Below, piece by piece: positions 24,986 to 36,339 of a stretch of DNA of 64,000 nt. Location: positions 60,977,436 to 61,041,435 of the forward strand of contig CM038232.1 in assembly GCA_021442155.1 (NCBI GenBank). The letters are read 5' to 3'. Source of the stretch: Cymbidium sinense (Eukaryota; Streptophyta; Magnoliopsida; Asparagales; Orchidaceae). Position 1 is the stretch's first letter; each line of letters begins with the position of its first letter. A program made the position numbers and the translations under genes. The notes under the pieces are model-generated. The model saw only the letters and a list, made by a program, of their open reading frames with translations, was not told where the DNA came from and did not search any database.

Positions 24986-26640
24986 CACCAGGGGATCCCT
25001 CCTTAGAGAGCAGCAGACTATGGAAGGTCTTTGGCAGGAAGACAGTCTACTTGACCCACCTCTCATAGATAAAATAGAAAGATGAAAAAATAGATAGGAT
25101 GGAGAAGAGGCTTGAAGATCTGGTAGCAGCCATCTTAGCACTTCAAAACCAAGCCTCGGCAGTTCATCCTACTATAGTTGAGACCAGTCAGTTAGTGCAT
25201 GTCTTAGATCCAGCCAAGACTTTACCTCCAGTAGAGCAAGGTAGCACTACATGTATAGGAAGGTAGTGGATAGTACATATATACAAGAAAAATATATCAA
25301 GAGGATGGTTGAGCAACAGGTGAGAGAAGCATTGGCTCAAGCTCGAGAAGGATCATCAGTTCCAAAAGGTAGACCCTACCTAGAGGAATTCGATGCCATC
25401 CAATATCCTAATGGTTTTGTGCCACCTTCTTTCAAGAGTTTTGATGGCATGGGAACCCTAGGCAGCATATTGCATATTTAGAGTTAGTTATTGCAACGCT
25501 GGTGGAAGTGATGCTTTACTCTTCCGTCTCTTCATTAGTAGCTTAGTAGGGATAGCTTTTGATTGGTATGCTGAACTTCCCAATAATTCAGTGAAGACTT
25601 TTGCTGAGTTGGAGCAACTCTTCATCAAAAGGTTTATTGGAGCTCAGCAAAGGGTCATTGTTGGCGATGCCATTGTGGTTCAACAAAATCATGGTGAGTC
25701 CCTCATTGATTACATTCTCAGATGGCATAATTTGAGTATGAAATATGAACCATAGCTATCTGAACAGCATGCCATCGAGATTCTGCTTAAGAATATCCAT
25801 GGCCCAGTGGCCTTCATGCTCAAAGGTTTCACCATCAAAACTTTTGAGAAATTAATCAATAAGGCTGCTAGCTTGCAAGGAGAAGTCAAATAGTTACTTT
25901 CTCTAGATTTACCAATAAAGCTAAAGCCGTAGAAGGTATATGGGAAGAAACCAAGGGAAATGATAGCGATGAAAGGAAGCAGCCGGGGGTAGTTTGAGAC
26001 CTCGTGCTCCCATCACTTCCACCTCCTTTACCACCAGAGGACTACTAGCCACCAGCTGACCTCCATGGCTGCACCTCCTCCTTAGCCATATCATCGTGGC
26101 GTGGCATACTTGCCGGTAGCTATGGTCCACCTACTCTTTTGGATAAAATTAACATGGCTTATTCATTTAAGAGGAGGTAATCAGGAATATCTTTAAGAAT
26201 ATCATAAAGAAGCTTAAATTGCAGCTACTCGAACCTAGGAGACTGGAGGAAGTGGGAAAAAGCAATGATCCTAACTTCTATCCCTACCACCGTATGCTAG
26301 GTCATGTTTTGGAAGATTGTTTCATAATTAAGGACTAGCTTGAACATAGTTTCAAGATGGTGCTATAGTCATCCCGAAGGAAAACCTTGTGGAACAACCA
26401 TCCAGTTCCATTAGGGTAATCCTTGGAGATACTTGCGATCCTTCCAAAACTTAAGAAGGTTGAGATATCTCTTTATCCAAAACCTTTAAGAAAATTATCT
26501 CAAAAATCAAGAAACTTTTCTTGCAGGTGCTTGAGCCAGCTCAAACATCCAACATCAAGGAAGGTTTGTAAGTTGCTAGAGCCAACTCAAGGAATGGGGA
26601 GCTCGGTGGCGACAAGATGTGCCAAGATAGTCTAGTAGCA
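24986..26640 (+). pseudogene. gag: gag of the + strand Tat element, broken
   Basis: The product would be the capsid polyprotein. From about 25,030 a helical segment 'MEKRLEDLVAA' precedes the frame at 25,251-25,481, which contains a basic coiled segment and 'GRPYLEEFDA...FVPPSFKSFDG', the start of the retrotransposon gag domain. It continues in other frames with 'SYCNAGGSDALLFRLFISSL' (25,490), 'DWYAELPNNSVKTFAELEQL' and 'FIKRFIGAQQRV' (25,560-25,670), then 'SLIDYILRWHNLSMKYEP' followed by a stop. Near 26,283 the zinc-knuckle region reads 'YPYHRMLGHVLEDCF': Tyr stands where the - strand copy at 55.6 kb has Cys, so the metal site is damaged here. At least five frame breaks or stops are visible. 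Confidence 0.85.
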
Positions 26641-27190
26641 CAACCACCGTCAGCCTCCGGTCCATGATTACTACCATGACTACCTTTACTTCAGCTAGCT
26701 CTTCCAGTAGACATCTTGTATCGACGGATGAGGGCATCAAATCTCTCATCCCTTTTACTTTACTTGATTTCTACTATGTACCTCCGATAAAATCCAAGAA
26801 ATTGAAGAATAAAGCTAGCTTGAATTATATTTATGTTACTTCTGATGGGTTGTTTAAACCTATTCCTAATGATAACTCTTCAAGTCTAAACAACAACTAT
26901 AATTTTTTTGATCTTCCTCTTTCTAATTCAGAGTTGAATTTTTTACTCTGAATACTACGGGTTCACCTCTTGAGATAGACTTGGAATCATCCGATTCCAA
27001 GGGTCCCATAGGAGAAGCTGCAGGTGAGCCTAACGTGCAGGTAGAATCTTCCATTACCTTGCCATAAGAGATCACCGAAGTTAACCACTATAGTGGTAAG
27101 GTTCTACCTCCTAGGGCAGCACCTCAAGATAGAGGAAAACAATTCATTGGTTTAGAGGATCGAGAAGACCCGCCACAAGATGCTCCACCC
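26641..27190 (+). pseudogene. gag-protease connecting region
   Basis: This carries the 95-codon frame 26,664-26,951, a Ser/Thr-rich N-terminus followed by 'SLIPFTLLDFYYVPPIKSKK' and an Asn-rich tail. It lies in line between the gag zinc-knuckle and the protease. I know no domain for it. It is likely part of the gag-pol polyprotein of this element, with the - strand counterpart at about 54,560-55,560. The rest to 27,190 is partly open, acidic and Pro/Glu-rich ('EITEVNHYSGKVLPPRAAPQ'). Confidence 0.5.
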
Positions 27191-27835
27191 TTGGATATGA
27201 TTGTGGAGGACCAGCCCAAGGTGGACTACAATGTCTTCTCTCACCTAAGAAAGTTGTTATCTAAGTTAAGCATATACGATGCCCTTATCTTATCCAAAGA
27301 GATGAGAGAATCATTAATCAAGGCTCTCATTGATCCTGAGATATGCTTAGCTCAACTGACCGCTATTAGAGAGGAGGCACATTATACAAAAAAGGCCCAT
27401 GGGATCACCTTCACAAATGAAGGCCTACTTCTGGGGGACATGGAGCACAATCGTCCCCTTTACATTATAATGGACATGGCAGATTCAAATTTGTTAGAGT
27501 TCTCCTCGATCCAGGTGCATCGGTGAACATTATGAGGAGATTGGATGATGTTGAGAGGATTCTTTGAACAAGGCGAGAGGGCTTTAGGTTCCATAGTGTT
27601 ACCTTTGGAGATAGGTGACTGGAAGATTGAAGCCAAGTTTTATATCATTGATCTGAATACTTCGTTCATCACTTTGCTCAATAGGCCTTGGATACATCAT
27701 AACAAGATGATTCCATCCTCCCTCTATTAGCGCATAGTGTTCAGAAAGGATGGGATTTAGTACTGTGTCAAAGGAGATGAAAAGCCATTTTTAGTTAGAG
27801 AGATTGATATATATGAAGATGCAACCTACTATCTT
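27191..27835 (+). pseudogene. Aspartic protease of the Tat element, frameshifted
   Basis: This would be the pepsin-like retroviral protease that cuts the polyprotein. The frame 27,191-27,526 opens with a helical 'FSHLRKLLSKLSIYDAL' stretch and 'GITFTNEGLLLGDMEHNRPLYI' just before the active site. A frame change near 27,490 is needed to read 'RVLLDPGASVNIM', the D-x-G-A/S active-site loop. The next frame, 27,545-27,730, gives 'GDWKIEAKFYIIDLNTSF' and 'LLNRPWIHHNKMIPSSLY', the characteristic end, followed by an in-frame stop. The - strand copy keeps a longer ending (PSSLHQCIKF). The protease cannot be made intact from this copy. Confidence 0.85.
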
Positions 27836-28865
27836 TCAAAACACCCTTTCTCATGAACTTGGACAAAATTCTAATTAAAAAGAAAAATAAAATAAAGAAA
27901 AAGAAAAATAAAAAAAATGAAAAAAATGAAAATCCAAGTGAATAAGAAAGGAAAATTGATGAAGAAATAGTGTCATATATCACATTTCGCCCACAATTCA
28001 TTCCATCATTTGGACATGTGGATAGGATGACTTGACCCCCAACAAGCAGAGGTTGAGGCAAAATAGAGGCAGCTCCAAAGGTGGAAGACCCCCTCGTTGC
28101 ATTAACTAATAGGGTTATGTTCTATTTCATAGGAGTATCCCAACTATTCACATAGACTTGGAATCCAGCTCGGAGGGCAAGTCTAATGTGATTAGCATAC
28201 CAGCCAACCCCTCTTAGCGGGTTTCATTAGAGGTGACACTTGAGCCAGACAGCGATGAATACTGGGCCTTCAGACAAAGCAAAGTATTCTGATCAAACGT
28301 ATGTGAAACTATCAGATAGCAGTTAGGAACCTTAGCTCTAACCTCACTTTCATCTCAAAAAGTTGAAGGTTTAGTAGTTAAGGAAGCCCCTCAATCTTCC
28401 AAAGATATGAAGTCGAAGAGATTCTTTTTGGAATCATCCTCCTCAAGTCCTGAAGTTGATGTAGAACTTAAGGAGAATTCATACAAAGAATTACTGGAAT
28501 TACCTTTTGATTGGTATTCACCTTATGTCCTTAATCTTGCAAAGAAGGGTTTGATTCCTTATACATGGTCTAAGCACAGGTCAGAGTACTTTGAAAGCTA
28601 TGGAACAACATGGGTGGGAGGCACAATCAAGATTAGGACTAGGATTCGGTATAGTGGTCCAGTCGATGATGATGATTACTGCTTAGTTGTCACCAACCAT
28701 TTAGAGTTTGATAGGTTCTTTTCACACCAAACCAACTCTCATGAGGATGTGTGTTTGGAAACCTCAGATGATCTCCAAATAAAAGATGCACTGCTAGAAT
28801 TTGAAGAGGAGATCCATTCAACAATTGACAAGCTTAAAGAAATCAACCTCGGGATAGAATAAAAC
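27836..28865 (+). pseudogene. Protease-RT linker of the Tat element
   Basis: An A-rich, Lys/Glu-coding stretch (27,870-27,950) is followed by the 151-codon frame 28,407-28,862, one of the longest intact frames here. That frame is acidic, starts 'MKSKRFFLESSSSSPEVD', contains 'YKELLELPFDWYSPYVLNL' and an aromatic 'TWSKHRSEYFESYGTTW', and ends with 'EEEIHSTIDKLKEINLG'. It leads directly to RT within a few codons. I know no catalytic domain for it. A spacer of this kind between protease and RT is expected in Tat polyproteins. The A-rich part has a counterpart on the - strand at 53.93-54.0 kb. Confidence 0.6.
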
Positions 28866-29720
28866 CCACACCTAACATACATCAGTTATTTGCTGAATGA
28901 AGAAGAAACCAATGACTTAGTTAGGCTATTGACTGAGTTTAAAGATTACATTGCATGGAGTTATGAAGAGATGCCCAGATTATCTCCTGGCATAGCAGTC
29001 CACAAACTAGCAATAGATCTTAGCATTAGCCCTACCAAGCAAGCTCCTAGATGCATGCGATTAGAAATCGAACAATAGGTCATTTATGAAGTCAAAAAAC
29101 TGATCGATGTAGGTTTCATCAAGGAAGGAAAATACCCCACTTGGTTGGCCAATGTCATCCCAATTAAGAAGAAGAATGATCAAATTTGCATATGCATCAA
29201 TTTCAGGGACTTTAATAAGGCATGTCCTAAGGATGAGTTTCCTCTTCCTATACTAAAATTAATGGTGGAGATCGCCTCATCTCATGTAGTTTTCTCCTTT
29301 ATGGATAGGTCATCTGGATAGAACCAAATCAAGATGGACCTCAAGGATGAAAAAAATACTGCTTTTCGAACCTCGATTAGAATCTATTATTATAGGGTCA
29401 TGCCTTTCAGCCTTAAAAATATTGGTGCTACATACCAACGGGCCATGACTTAGATCTCCAACAAATTCATCTATCATCAAGTTGAGTACTATGTTGATGA
29501 TCTCATAGTCAAAAGTAAAGAAAAAAAAAGACCATCTCTTTGACTTGAGAGTAGTTTCTGAATGGTTAAGATAATACAACCTCAAAATGAATCCCCTAAA
29601 GTGTACATTCAGAGTAGCTTCAGGAAAATTCCTTGGTTTTGTCGTCCGACATCAGGGAATAGAAATAGATCCTAAAAAAGGTAAAGCTATCTTAGAAATA
29701 CCACCTCCTAAGAGTTTAAC
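28866..29720 (+). pseudogene. Reverse transcriptase, motifs kept but with stops
   Basis: The RT would copy element RNA into DNA. In one main frame I see 'LVRLLTEFKDYIAWSYEEMP', then a stop at 29,076. The frame continues with 'VGFIKEGKYPTWLANVIPIKKKN', 'NFRDFNKACPKDEFPLP' (normally R-DLNKACPKD), 'FSFMDRSSG' (the conserved first catalytic Asp, followed by a stop where Tyr is usual), and 'EYYVDDLIVKSKEK' at 29,484-29,525 with the YVDD catalytic pair in the same frame. A run of nine A at 29,521 shifts the frame to 'HLFDLRVVSEWL'. The 'CTFRVASGKFLGFVV' thumb region follows. The enzyme would be inactive because of the stops, although the active-site residues themselves remain. Confidence 0.93.
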
Positions 29721-30345
29721 TCAACTCAGATCTTTCCAAGGATGATTGGCGTATCTAAGATGTTTTATTTCCAACCTATCGGGGAGATGCAAGCCATTCT
29801 CAATACTTATCAAAAAGGATTCCAAGTTTAAGTGGGATGATAAGTGCCAGTATGCCTTTGAAGATATCAAGTAGTATTTGGTAAAGTCACCAGTTTTAGC
29901 ATCCCCTATCCTGGACAGACCACACATCCTCTACAATGTTGTAATGGATGACTCTCTCAGTGCTTTGTTGGCCCAAGCAAACGTTGAAGGGAAGGAGAGT
30001 GCTCTCTACTACCTCAGTTGTCATCTGATTCCTGCTGAAGCAAACTATCCACTTATTGAGAAACATTGCTTATCTTTGATCTTTGCTACCCAAAAGCTAT
30101 GACACTATATGCTCTCTCATAAGGTGAACTTGATTTCTAGAAGTAATCCACTACAACATCTCATGACCCGACCAATGCTATCAGGACGTTTAGCACAATG
30201 GTCCATGATTCTCTCATAGTTTGATATCACAATCATACCCCTTCATGCGGTAAAAGGATAAGCACTACTGAATATCTTAGCAGCACACCCACTTCCTGTT
30301 GATTCCCTACTTAGTGACGATCTCCTCGATGAACAAAACATGAAC
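29721..30345 (+). pseudogene. RNase H linked to RT
   Basis: This follows the RT thumb and connection. 'SFQG-LAYLRCFISNLS' comes first, with a stop replacing the usual Arg or Lys codon, then the 74-codon frame 29,878-30,102 with 'SPVLASPILDRPHILY', 'MDDSLSALLAQ', and 'YYLSCHLIPAEANYPLIEKHCL' (equivalent of the family's 'YYISK.L..AE.RY..IEK'). It continues past a stop with 'HYMLSHKVNLISRSNPLQ' and 'MLSGRLAQWSMILS-FDI'. The order and words are those of gypsy RNase H, which removes the RNA template. Several stops interrupt it. Confidence 0.88.
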
Positions 30346-30905
30346 TTAGAAGAGGCTGACAACTACTGATGGGAGATGTGTTTTGATGGTGCATCTTCTT
30401 TTCATAAAGGGGAAGTACCACAATCTACTCTTCCAGGAAAGGCAGGGGTATGAATAATTCTCTTAACTCCAGATCATGATGTGATGAGATTCTCATACTA
30501 TCTCCAATCCGCACCAACTGAAGAGTAAGCTTTGATTGATAGAGTTAGTCATCACAGTGTGTGTCAAGAGCATCAACATCTTTGAGGATTCTCAGTTGGT
30601 CATCAATCTGATTATCGGGTCCTACAAAGTTCTCAAGCACAAATTTCTTCACTACCATGAGTATACCATGAAGCTTTTGGCCCAGATCCCTGAATTCACC
30701 ATCTACAAGGTTCCCCGAGCAGAAATCGCAGTAGCAGATGCTTTGGCCAAACTTGCCAAAGAATGGTCATGTTCGAAAGATGAGTCCATTCCAACAAGGG
30801 TCCAAAATAGACAAGTTATGTCCCTTATTGATGTTGAACTCATTACTTCTCTTGAATGGGAGGTTTCCGTTGTTAATAAGGATGAGAGTTGGATTGGAGG
30901 CAACC
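30346..30905 (+). pseudogene. Second, archaeal-type RNase H (Tat hallmark)
   Basis: 'MCFDGASSFH' near 30,376 carries the first acidic residue. A poor 'AGV-IILLTPDHDVMRFSYYL' follows, and 'PTEE-ALI' near 30,520 has a stop just after the second acid. A frame change near 30,540 leads to 'FEDSQLVINLIIGSYK' (third acid), 'FLHYHEYTMKLLAQIPEFTIYKVPR' and 'VADALAKLAKEW' (fourth acid, ending at about 30,766). This is the plant aRNH that Tat-clade elements gained in addition to their own RNase H, and it fixes the lineage. The region after 30,770 leads to the integrase. It is not intact because of one stop in the second motif, another nearby, and the frameshift. Confidence 0.9.
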
Positions 30906-32136
30906 ATTCATCAATTACCTAACTAAAGGAAAACTACCTCAAGAAAAGTCACAAGCCCATCAGGTGAAATAGAGAGCTCTCTCCTATGCTCTCATTGATG
31001 GCACCCTGTACCGATGGTCCTATGATCAAATGTGGTTACATTATTTAGATAAACATGAAGCCCATGGAATTGTAACCGAGGTACATTCAGGTACATGTGG
31101 AGCACATCAATCCAGTCCAAAGATGAAGATCAAGATTAAGAGACTAGGATACTATTGGCCTTCAATGATTACATACAGCATGAATGTGGCTAGGATATGC
31201 CATCAGTGTCAGGTACATGGTGTGGTCCTACATCAACCACCTAACATTCTACATTTAACATTGGCGTCATAGCCATTCGAGTGTTGGGGTACTGATATTA
31301 TCGGTCCGATCGATCCTCATTATTCCAATGGTCACTGGTTCATCTTAGCTGCTACTATTCCAAGTGGTCGAAAGCCATCCACTCAAAAGGTCACTCGACA
31401 TGTGCTCCAGTTTTTAGGAACCATATCGTATATAGGTTCGGGGTGCCTCGACAAATTATATTTGATAATGGTATTGCATTCAAGAGCACCAAGATCAACA
31501 GCTTCGCTAGAAGACATGGCATCTATTGGATATACTCCACCATCTACTATCCCAGAACAAATGGCTTAGTAGAAGCATTCAACAAAGCTCTCATCCAAAG
31601 AGTAAAGAAGACTCTTGATGACAACAAGCGGCATTGGAATGAGCAGTTGGTTGAAGCCTTGTGGGCCTACCGCACTACATACCGAACTCCAACCCAGTCT
31701 ACTCCATTTTTCCTAGTGTATGGGTCTGAAGCTATACTACCATTAGAAGTTCAGCTTCCATCACTCACTAAGGATAGCAATGGGTAGCCAAATTTCTACA
31801 GAGCAGAATACCAAGTTGTGGTTAGAAGTGCTTGAAGGTTTGGAGGAAAGATGCTTATAGGCATCCCAAAATCTCGAGTTGTACAAGGCCAAAATGATTC
31901 AATCTCACAACAAGTTGGTCCACCCTAGGTCTTTCCAAGTAGGATAACTTATGTTAGTCCTAAGGAGACCAATTGTTGCCTATCAAAAGATGGGAGGCAA
32001 GTTTGAACCCACTTGGGAAGGCCCCTATGTTATAAAAAAGGCCTACCAAAGAGGATCATGTCAACTCATTGATTGTAAAGAGGAACACCTGATGTTTCTA
32101 ATTAATGGACTCTATTTGAAGAAATATTACCCATAA
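30906..32136 (+). pseudogene. Integrase of the Tat element, frameshifted
   Basis: The N-terminal zinc site is preserved: His in 'VHSGTCGAH' (31,081-31,107) and 'CHQC' (31,198-31,209). A stop at 31,270 precedes the core. The core has 'CWGTDIIGPIDP' (first Asp, 31,294-31,296), a frame change near 31,355 where the 'DYFSKW' segment is damaged, then 'IIFDNGIAFKS' (second Asp, 31,464-31,466) and 'TNGLVEAFNKAL' (Glu, 31,572-31,574) in the 114-codon frame 31,443-31,787. The C-terminal module follows in the 61-codon frame 31,951-32,136, with 'GKFEPTWEGPYVIKKAY' (GPY/F) and the end 'LYLKKYYP'. All catalytic residues are present but spread over frames. Confidence 0.93.
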
Positions 32137-32560
32137 AAATCATGTTTTGAAAACAATTATATCAATCAACAAAAATTTCATTCTAATTCATCCAAATCTT
32201 CTCTTCATTCGAAGCATTGTTTGCTTATATTGGGAATCCGCCATGATGTGTTTAGGTTAGGTGTAAGAGAACCCAAGAGGCATCCTATCCTTCTTCACAA
32301 CACGAACATATTCCCAAGTGCTACTAGAATAGGTGTGAGAGAACCTAAGAGACATCTTATTTCAGCTAGCACAACTAAGTTAGGTATAAGAGAACCCAAT
32401 CAACATCCTTTCTTAGTGGGAGTTCCCGTTGCCATTCATGGCATCGTTCCATCAACTCCCCAATATGTTTAAGGTAGGTATGAGATAACCCAAAAGGTGT
32501 CATGTTCCTTTTAACGCATGCATAAAAATAAACATAAATCTTTTTATCTCAAGCTATTTT
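32137..32560 (+). repeat. Short degenerate repeats just after integrase
   Basis: The phrase 'ggtgtaagagaacccaagaggcatcct' recurs near 32,258, 32,330, 32,380 and 32,475 with growing divergence. In the 83-codon frame 32,221-32,472 it gives repeated peptides (LGVREPKRHPI, IGVREPKRHLI, LGIREPNQHPF). The frame opens with a non-ATG codon and is probably a by-product of the DNA repeat. Confidence 0.65.
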
Positions 32561-34795
32561 GATGTGGGAGAAAGCCCCTTATGACATTCATTTATTAGCT
32601 ACTCTAGGTCGGGTTGACATACTACCTCGCTAGTCTATCACCCCAATGGTCACTTTTTAGGCGGATGTGAGTCTCTGTGCTTTTTTTCTGACTTGATCAT
32701 TGCAAACCAATGAGCGCCTTGTTAGTTTGGTAGACTTCACTGCCCAGCTAGTAAGCTATCTCATGTTGACTTTGATTAAGAAGATGTGAGTCCCCGAGCT
32801 TTCTTCTTGAACTAGCCATCATGCAATAACTAGATTGAGTATATTTGAGGTTTAGGGTAAGTCCCCCAAAGGCCCCTTTCCTCTTGACTACATTTGAGTC
32901 GATGTAAGTCCCCTAGGGGCCCCTTTCCTCTTGACTACATTTAAGTTGACGTAAGTCCCCAAGAGGTCCCTTTCCTCTTGACTACATTTGATTCGATCAA
33001 AGTCCCCCAATGGCATTCACTCAGTAGTTGCCCTAGGTTAGATGACACCTGTCGAGCCGAAGATAGACTATCCCAGCAATCAGTTCCACTAATGAAGGAT
33101 GTGAGTCCCCAAGCTTTCTTCCTAAGCTGATTATTACAAACTGACGGGCACCTTAGGTTGGTTGATGTTCGTTATACTGACAGTAACTCACCCGGTGAAT
33201 ACACTAGTCTTGGCAGATGTGAGTCCCTGCCCATTTTTCTTAAGTTGGCCACCGAATACCTATTTGACATATGACTAGTCATGTCATTTTCTCCAAGATT
33301 TTTGATCAAGCCCTTAGAGGCCCCTCTCCCTGCGAGCATCATGTTTGGATCATGTCCTTTGCAAACCCATTTAGACACTACCTGGGTTACTCTTGGATTG
33401 GACAACCCCCCTCTCCTAGTAGCCACCCCTATGGTTGGATAATTTGTTCAGCGGATGCACAAATTTTTCCCTTGGTTCAGTAATTATGAGATAAGTCTAT
33501 GCTGATATAAGCTCCTTCTCAATTTGATCCCATGCAAACCAACAGGGTCCACGTTAAAATAAACTAAACAAATAAAAAAATTTTACTTGTGGATTAGGAA
33601 TTCAAGCTCCCAAAGGGCCCCTTTTCCTAAGCAGGCATCCTATCTTTAGGACAGTGTTAGCAGAACTCCCTATAGGAATTGCTTGATTACTTGAGTTGAG
33701 ATAAATCCCTGGATTGGTACTCACTCCACAGTCACCCTTAAGTTGGGATCAATCTATTTTGCCACAAGCAGGTTTCCCCGACAGTCATTCCGCTTTGGAA
33801 GATATAAGATTATGATGCATTCTTTCTAGCATGATTGTCGTAAACTGAAGGGCGGCCCTAGGTCAAGTTTGATTTGTTGCATAAAGCAACAGATCACCCC
33901 AGTGGTCTTTTGTAGTGGAAGATATGAGTCCCTGAGCTTTCTTCCCCTGAATTGATCATTGCAAACCAAATGGCACTCCTTTGGTCGGATAATTCTCCCA
34001 TTAGCTGGGAAGCTATTCCATTTGGTTCAGTAAATATGAGTTAGGTATAGGCTGATATAAGCTCCTTCTTAGTGTGATCCATCACAAACCAATGGAATCC
34101 ATCAAAATAAACTAAAAAATGAAATTAATCTTTGATTATCTTTGAGCTGATTTAAGTCCCCCAGCGGCATTCACTCAATAGTCAGCCCTAGGTCGGGTTC
34201 GATTTATTGCCTTGCCATTATATCACCCCAACAACTAATCCCTACTTTGGAGGATATAAGTCTACTATGCTTTCTTCCTAGTACAGCTCCTGCATACCGA
34301 AAGGCACCCCTTTGGTTGGATAGTCCTATCTTATGGTTGGTAGACTACTCCATTTGGATTGATAAATCTGAGTTAGGTCTAGGCCTCCATGGCCTCTACT
34401 CAGTGCAGTCCATCGCAAACCAATGGGCTCCATCATAATCAAAACAAACTAAAAAAATGAAATTAATCTTTGACTATCTTTGAGTTGATTTAAGTCCCCC
34501 AGCGGCATTCACTCAATAGTCAGCCCTAAGTTAGGTTCGATCTGTTGCCTTGCCAATAGATAACCCAGCAACTAGTACCTACTTTAGATGACGTAAGTCT
34601 ACTATGCTTTCTACCTAGCACAGCTGCTACATACCGAAAGGCATTCCTTTGGTTGGATAGCCCTACTATGGACTACCCCTTTGGATTGGTAAATCTGAGC
34701 TAGATTAAGGCCACCATGGCCCCTACTCAGTGCAGCTCGCAAACCAACAGGATCTATCTCAAAATCTCAAAATTTAAAAATACAAAATAATTCAA
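32561..34795 (+). repeat. Gypsy 3' tail: tandem repeats, last units ~338 bp
   Basis: The phrase 'ttaagtcccccagcggcattcactcaatagtcagcccta' occurs at 34,152 and 34,490 (338 bp apart), and the whole units between match closely, including 'ctttcttcctagyacagc' and 'accgaaaggcaycccttggttggatag'. Earlier, looser units occupy 32,570-33,050, 33,050-33,600 and 33,600-34,140. They share 'gatgtgagtccc..agctttcttcc' and 'caaaccaa(t/c)(g/a)gg'. The same family is seen on the - strand at 5,330-6,960. The small frames in this region (33,172-33,483 on both strands, 34,247-34,438) follow the repeat and are not kept elsewhere. Confidence 0.8.
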
Positions 34796-35269
34796 CACTT
34801 CTCCCTTAGTGGAGCTCAATCAAAATTAAACAAATCTCTAACAAAACTAAAATCAAACAATAAAAAAAAATCATATTTGTTTGCTTCTCTTCAGTGAGAT
34901 GCAACTCTTTCTAGTTCCCTCGGCGAATCTTGAATTCTAATCCTGCAGTGGATTTAATACCCTTTCCTCCCTAGTGGATGGCTGGACTTGCTCCCTAATA
35001 GAGTGTTCATCTCTTTCATCCCCAATGGAGCATCTAAACAAATCAAATCAAACCTCTCATTCTTTAGTGGAAGACCTGAACCTACTTCTCTAGTGGAAGG
35101 TTTACATACTCAATCCCTACTGGATTCCTCCTGCTCTCTCATGTCCTTGACATGAGTAGAGACACATTGCACTAAGCTCTTGATTCTTTCTACACCTTGG
35201 GTTAGGGGTAGAATGTTTATGTTAGTACTTGTGGTCGTTTGGTGTTGTTGATCATCTCGGTGAACACCA
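34796..35269 (+). repeat. Short 'agtggaag/agtggat' repeats, end of gypsy tail
   Basis: After an A-rich bridge (34,745-34,875), short phrases of the type 'ctctagtggaaggttt' recur every 35-60 bp (near 34,945, 34,973, 35,060, 35,090 and 35,115). The last 120 bp, including 'ggttaggggtagaatg', has no repeat partner that I can see. It leads into the 3' end of copy B, whose edge is placed where similarity to C (53,565) ends. Confidence 0.5.
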
Positions 35270-36339
35270 ATATGCATGGTAAGCCTTGTTAGTCACACCA
35301 TGCCTATTGGGCTCCCTTTGTTGACCTCATTTTTAGAATGAGCTCTTAACCCCTCCATCTTAGACATAGGACTTCTCTTAGACTTTAAGAGTTTCTTAGT
35401 CTTAATACACATCTAGTGATTAGGTGGACACTCAACCTAACCTTAGGGACTTAGAAGAGTTAGCCATACGAATAGGTTATGCCTTGGGGGTGTTAGGAAA
35501 TTTTCCTACCCTATAGCTTGAACCAAATCCTCACTTCCTTCTTTCAAGTAAAACTCCAAACTCATATAAAACCAACTCTAAATCAAATCTAAAATCAATT
35601 CAATGGATTTTCTCAAATCATGAATCAATTCCAAATGATTGAAACCCATGATTGAGCTCCAAAACCCAAAATATTTTCTAAGTCCCTTTGATTCTACCTT
35701 ATGGACTTAGCTCAAATCTAATCCAAATCATTTTAAATTCATGAAAGTTTCTCACAACTCATTTATATTCTCATTTATATTCACATATATAAATAAAATA
35801 TAAATTTAAATCAATCAAACTAAACTTAAAATTAAATCCAAAATCCATGGTCAAATCCAAAGATCTTTCCTAAGTCGTTCGATTCGACCTTATGGACTTA
35901 GTTAAAATCAAGTTCAAATCGCTTTAAATTCATGAAATTTTCTAATAACCCATTTACATTCTCATTTATATTCACATATATAAAGGAAATATAAATTTAA
36001 ACAACCCAAAATAACTCCAAAAATTAAACTCAAATTCAATCAAAATTCAACCTAAGCCTTTCAAGTCAAACTCTTGAGGTTAGCCAAATCCAATTCAAAT
36101 CAAGCCAAACTCTTGATTTTTCTTCATGATTCAATCAATCGTACAATCACAAACCATATATAAAAATAAAATTCAATCACCAAACAAAAACTAAATTTTA
36201 AAAAAAATCAAACCCAAGTCAAACTCATGTTCACCCTTTGAACTTGAAATTGTCAAATGAATCAAAATCCCTTTGACTTGAAATCTCTTGTAAATGGATT
36301 TATATTTCAATCATAAGTTCATATGTGAGTTCAATCAAA

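Larger units (their letters stand above)
23341..35269 (+). mobile_element. Ty3/gypsy, Tat lineage, internal region (nearly complete, decayed)
   Basis: In order on the + strand: GC-richer leader, gag, protease, linker, reverse transcriptase, RNase H, a second plant archaeal-type RNase H, integrase, and a repeat-rich tail. The dual RNase H is diagnostic of Tat-type elements. Every domain has stops or frameshifts, so the element cannot be autonomous now. I do not find a direct pair of LTRs around it: the left neighbour is an ~87-bp array and copy A (+), the right neighbour is copy B (-). The true LTRs are therefore lost, rearranged, or not recognised. Confidence 0.85.

Noticed and set aside
32221..32472. 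83-codon ORF with repeated REPKRH peptides as a gene
   Set aside because: The peptide repeat follows a DNA repeat that continues beyond the frame, and the frame opens with a non-ATG codon.
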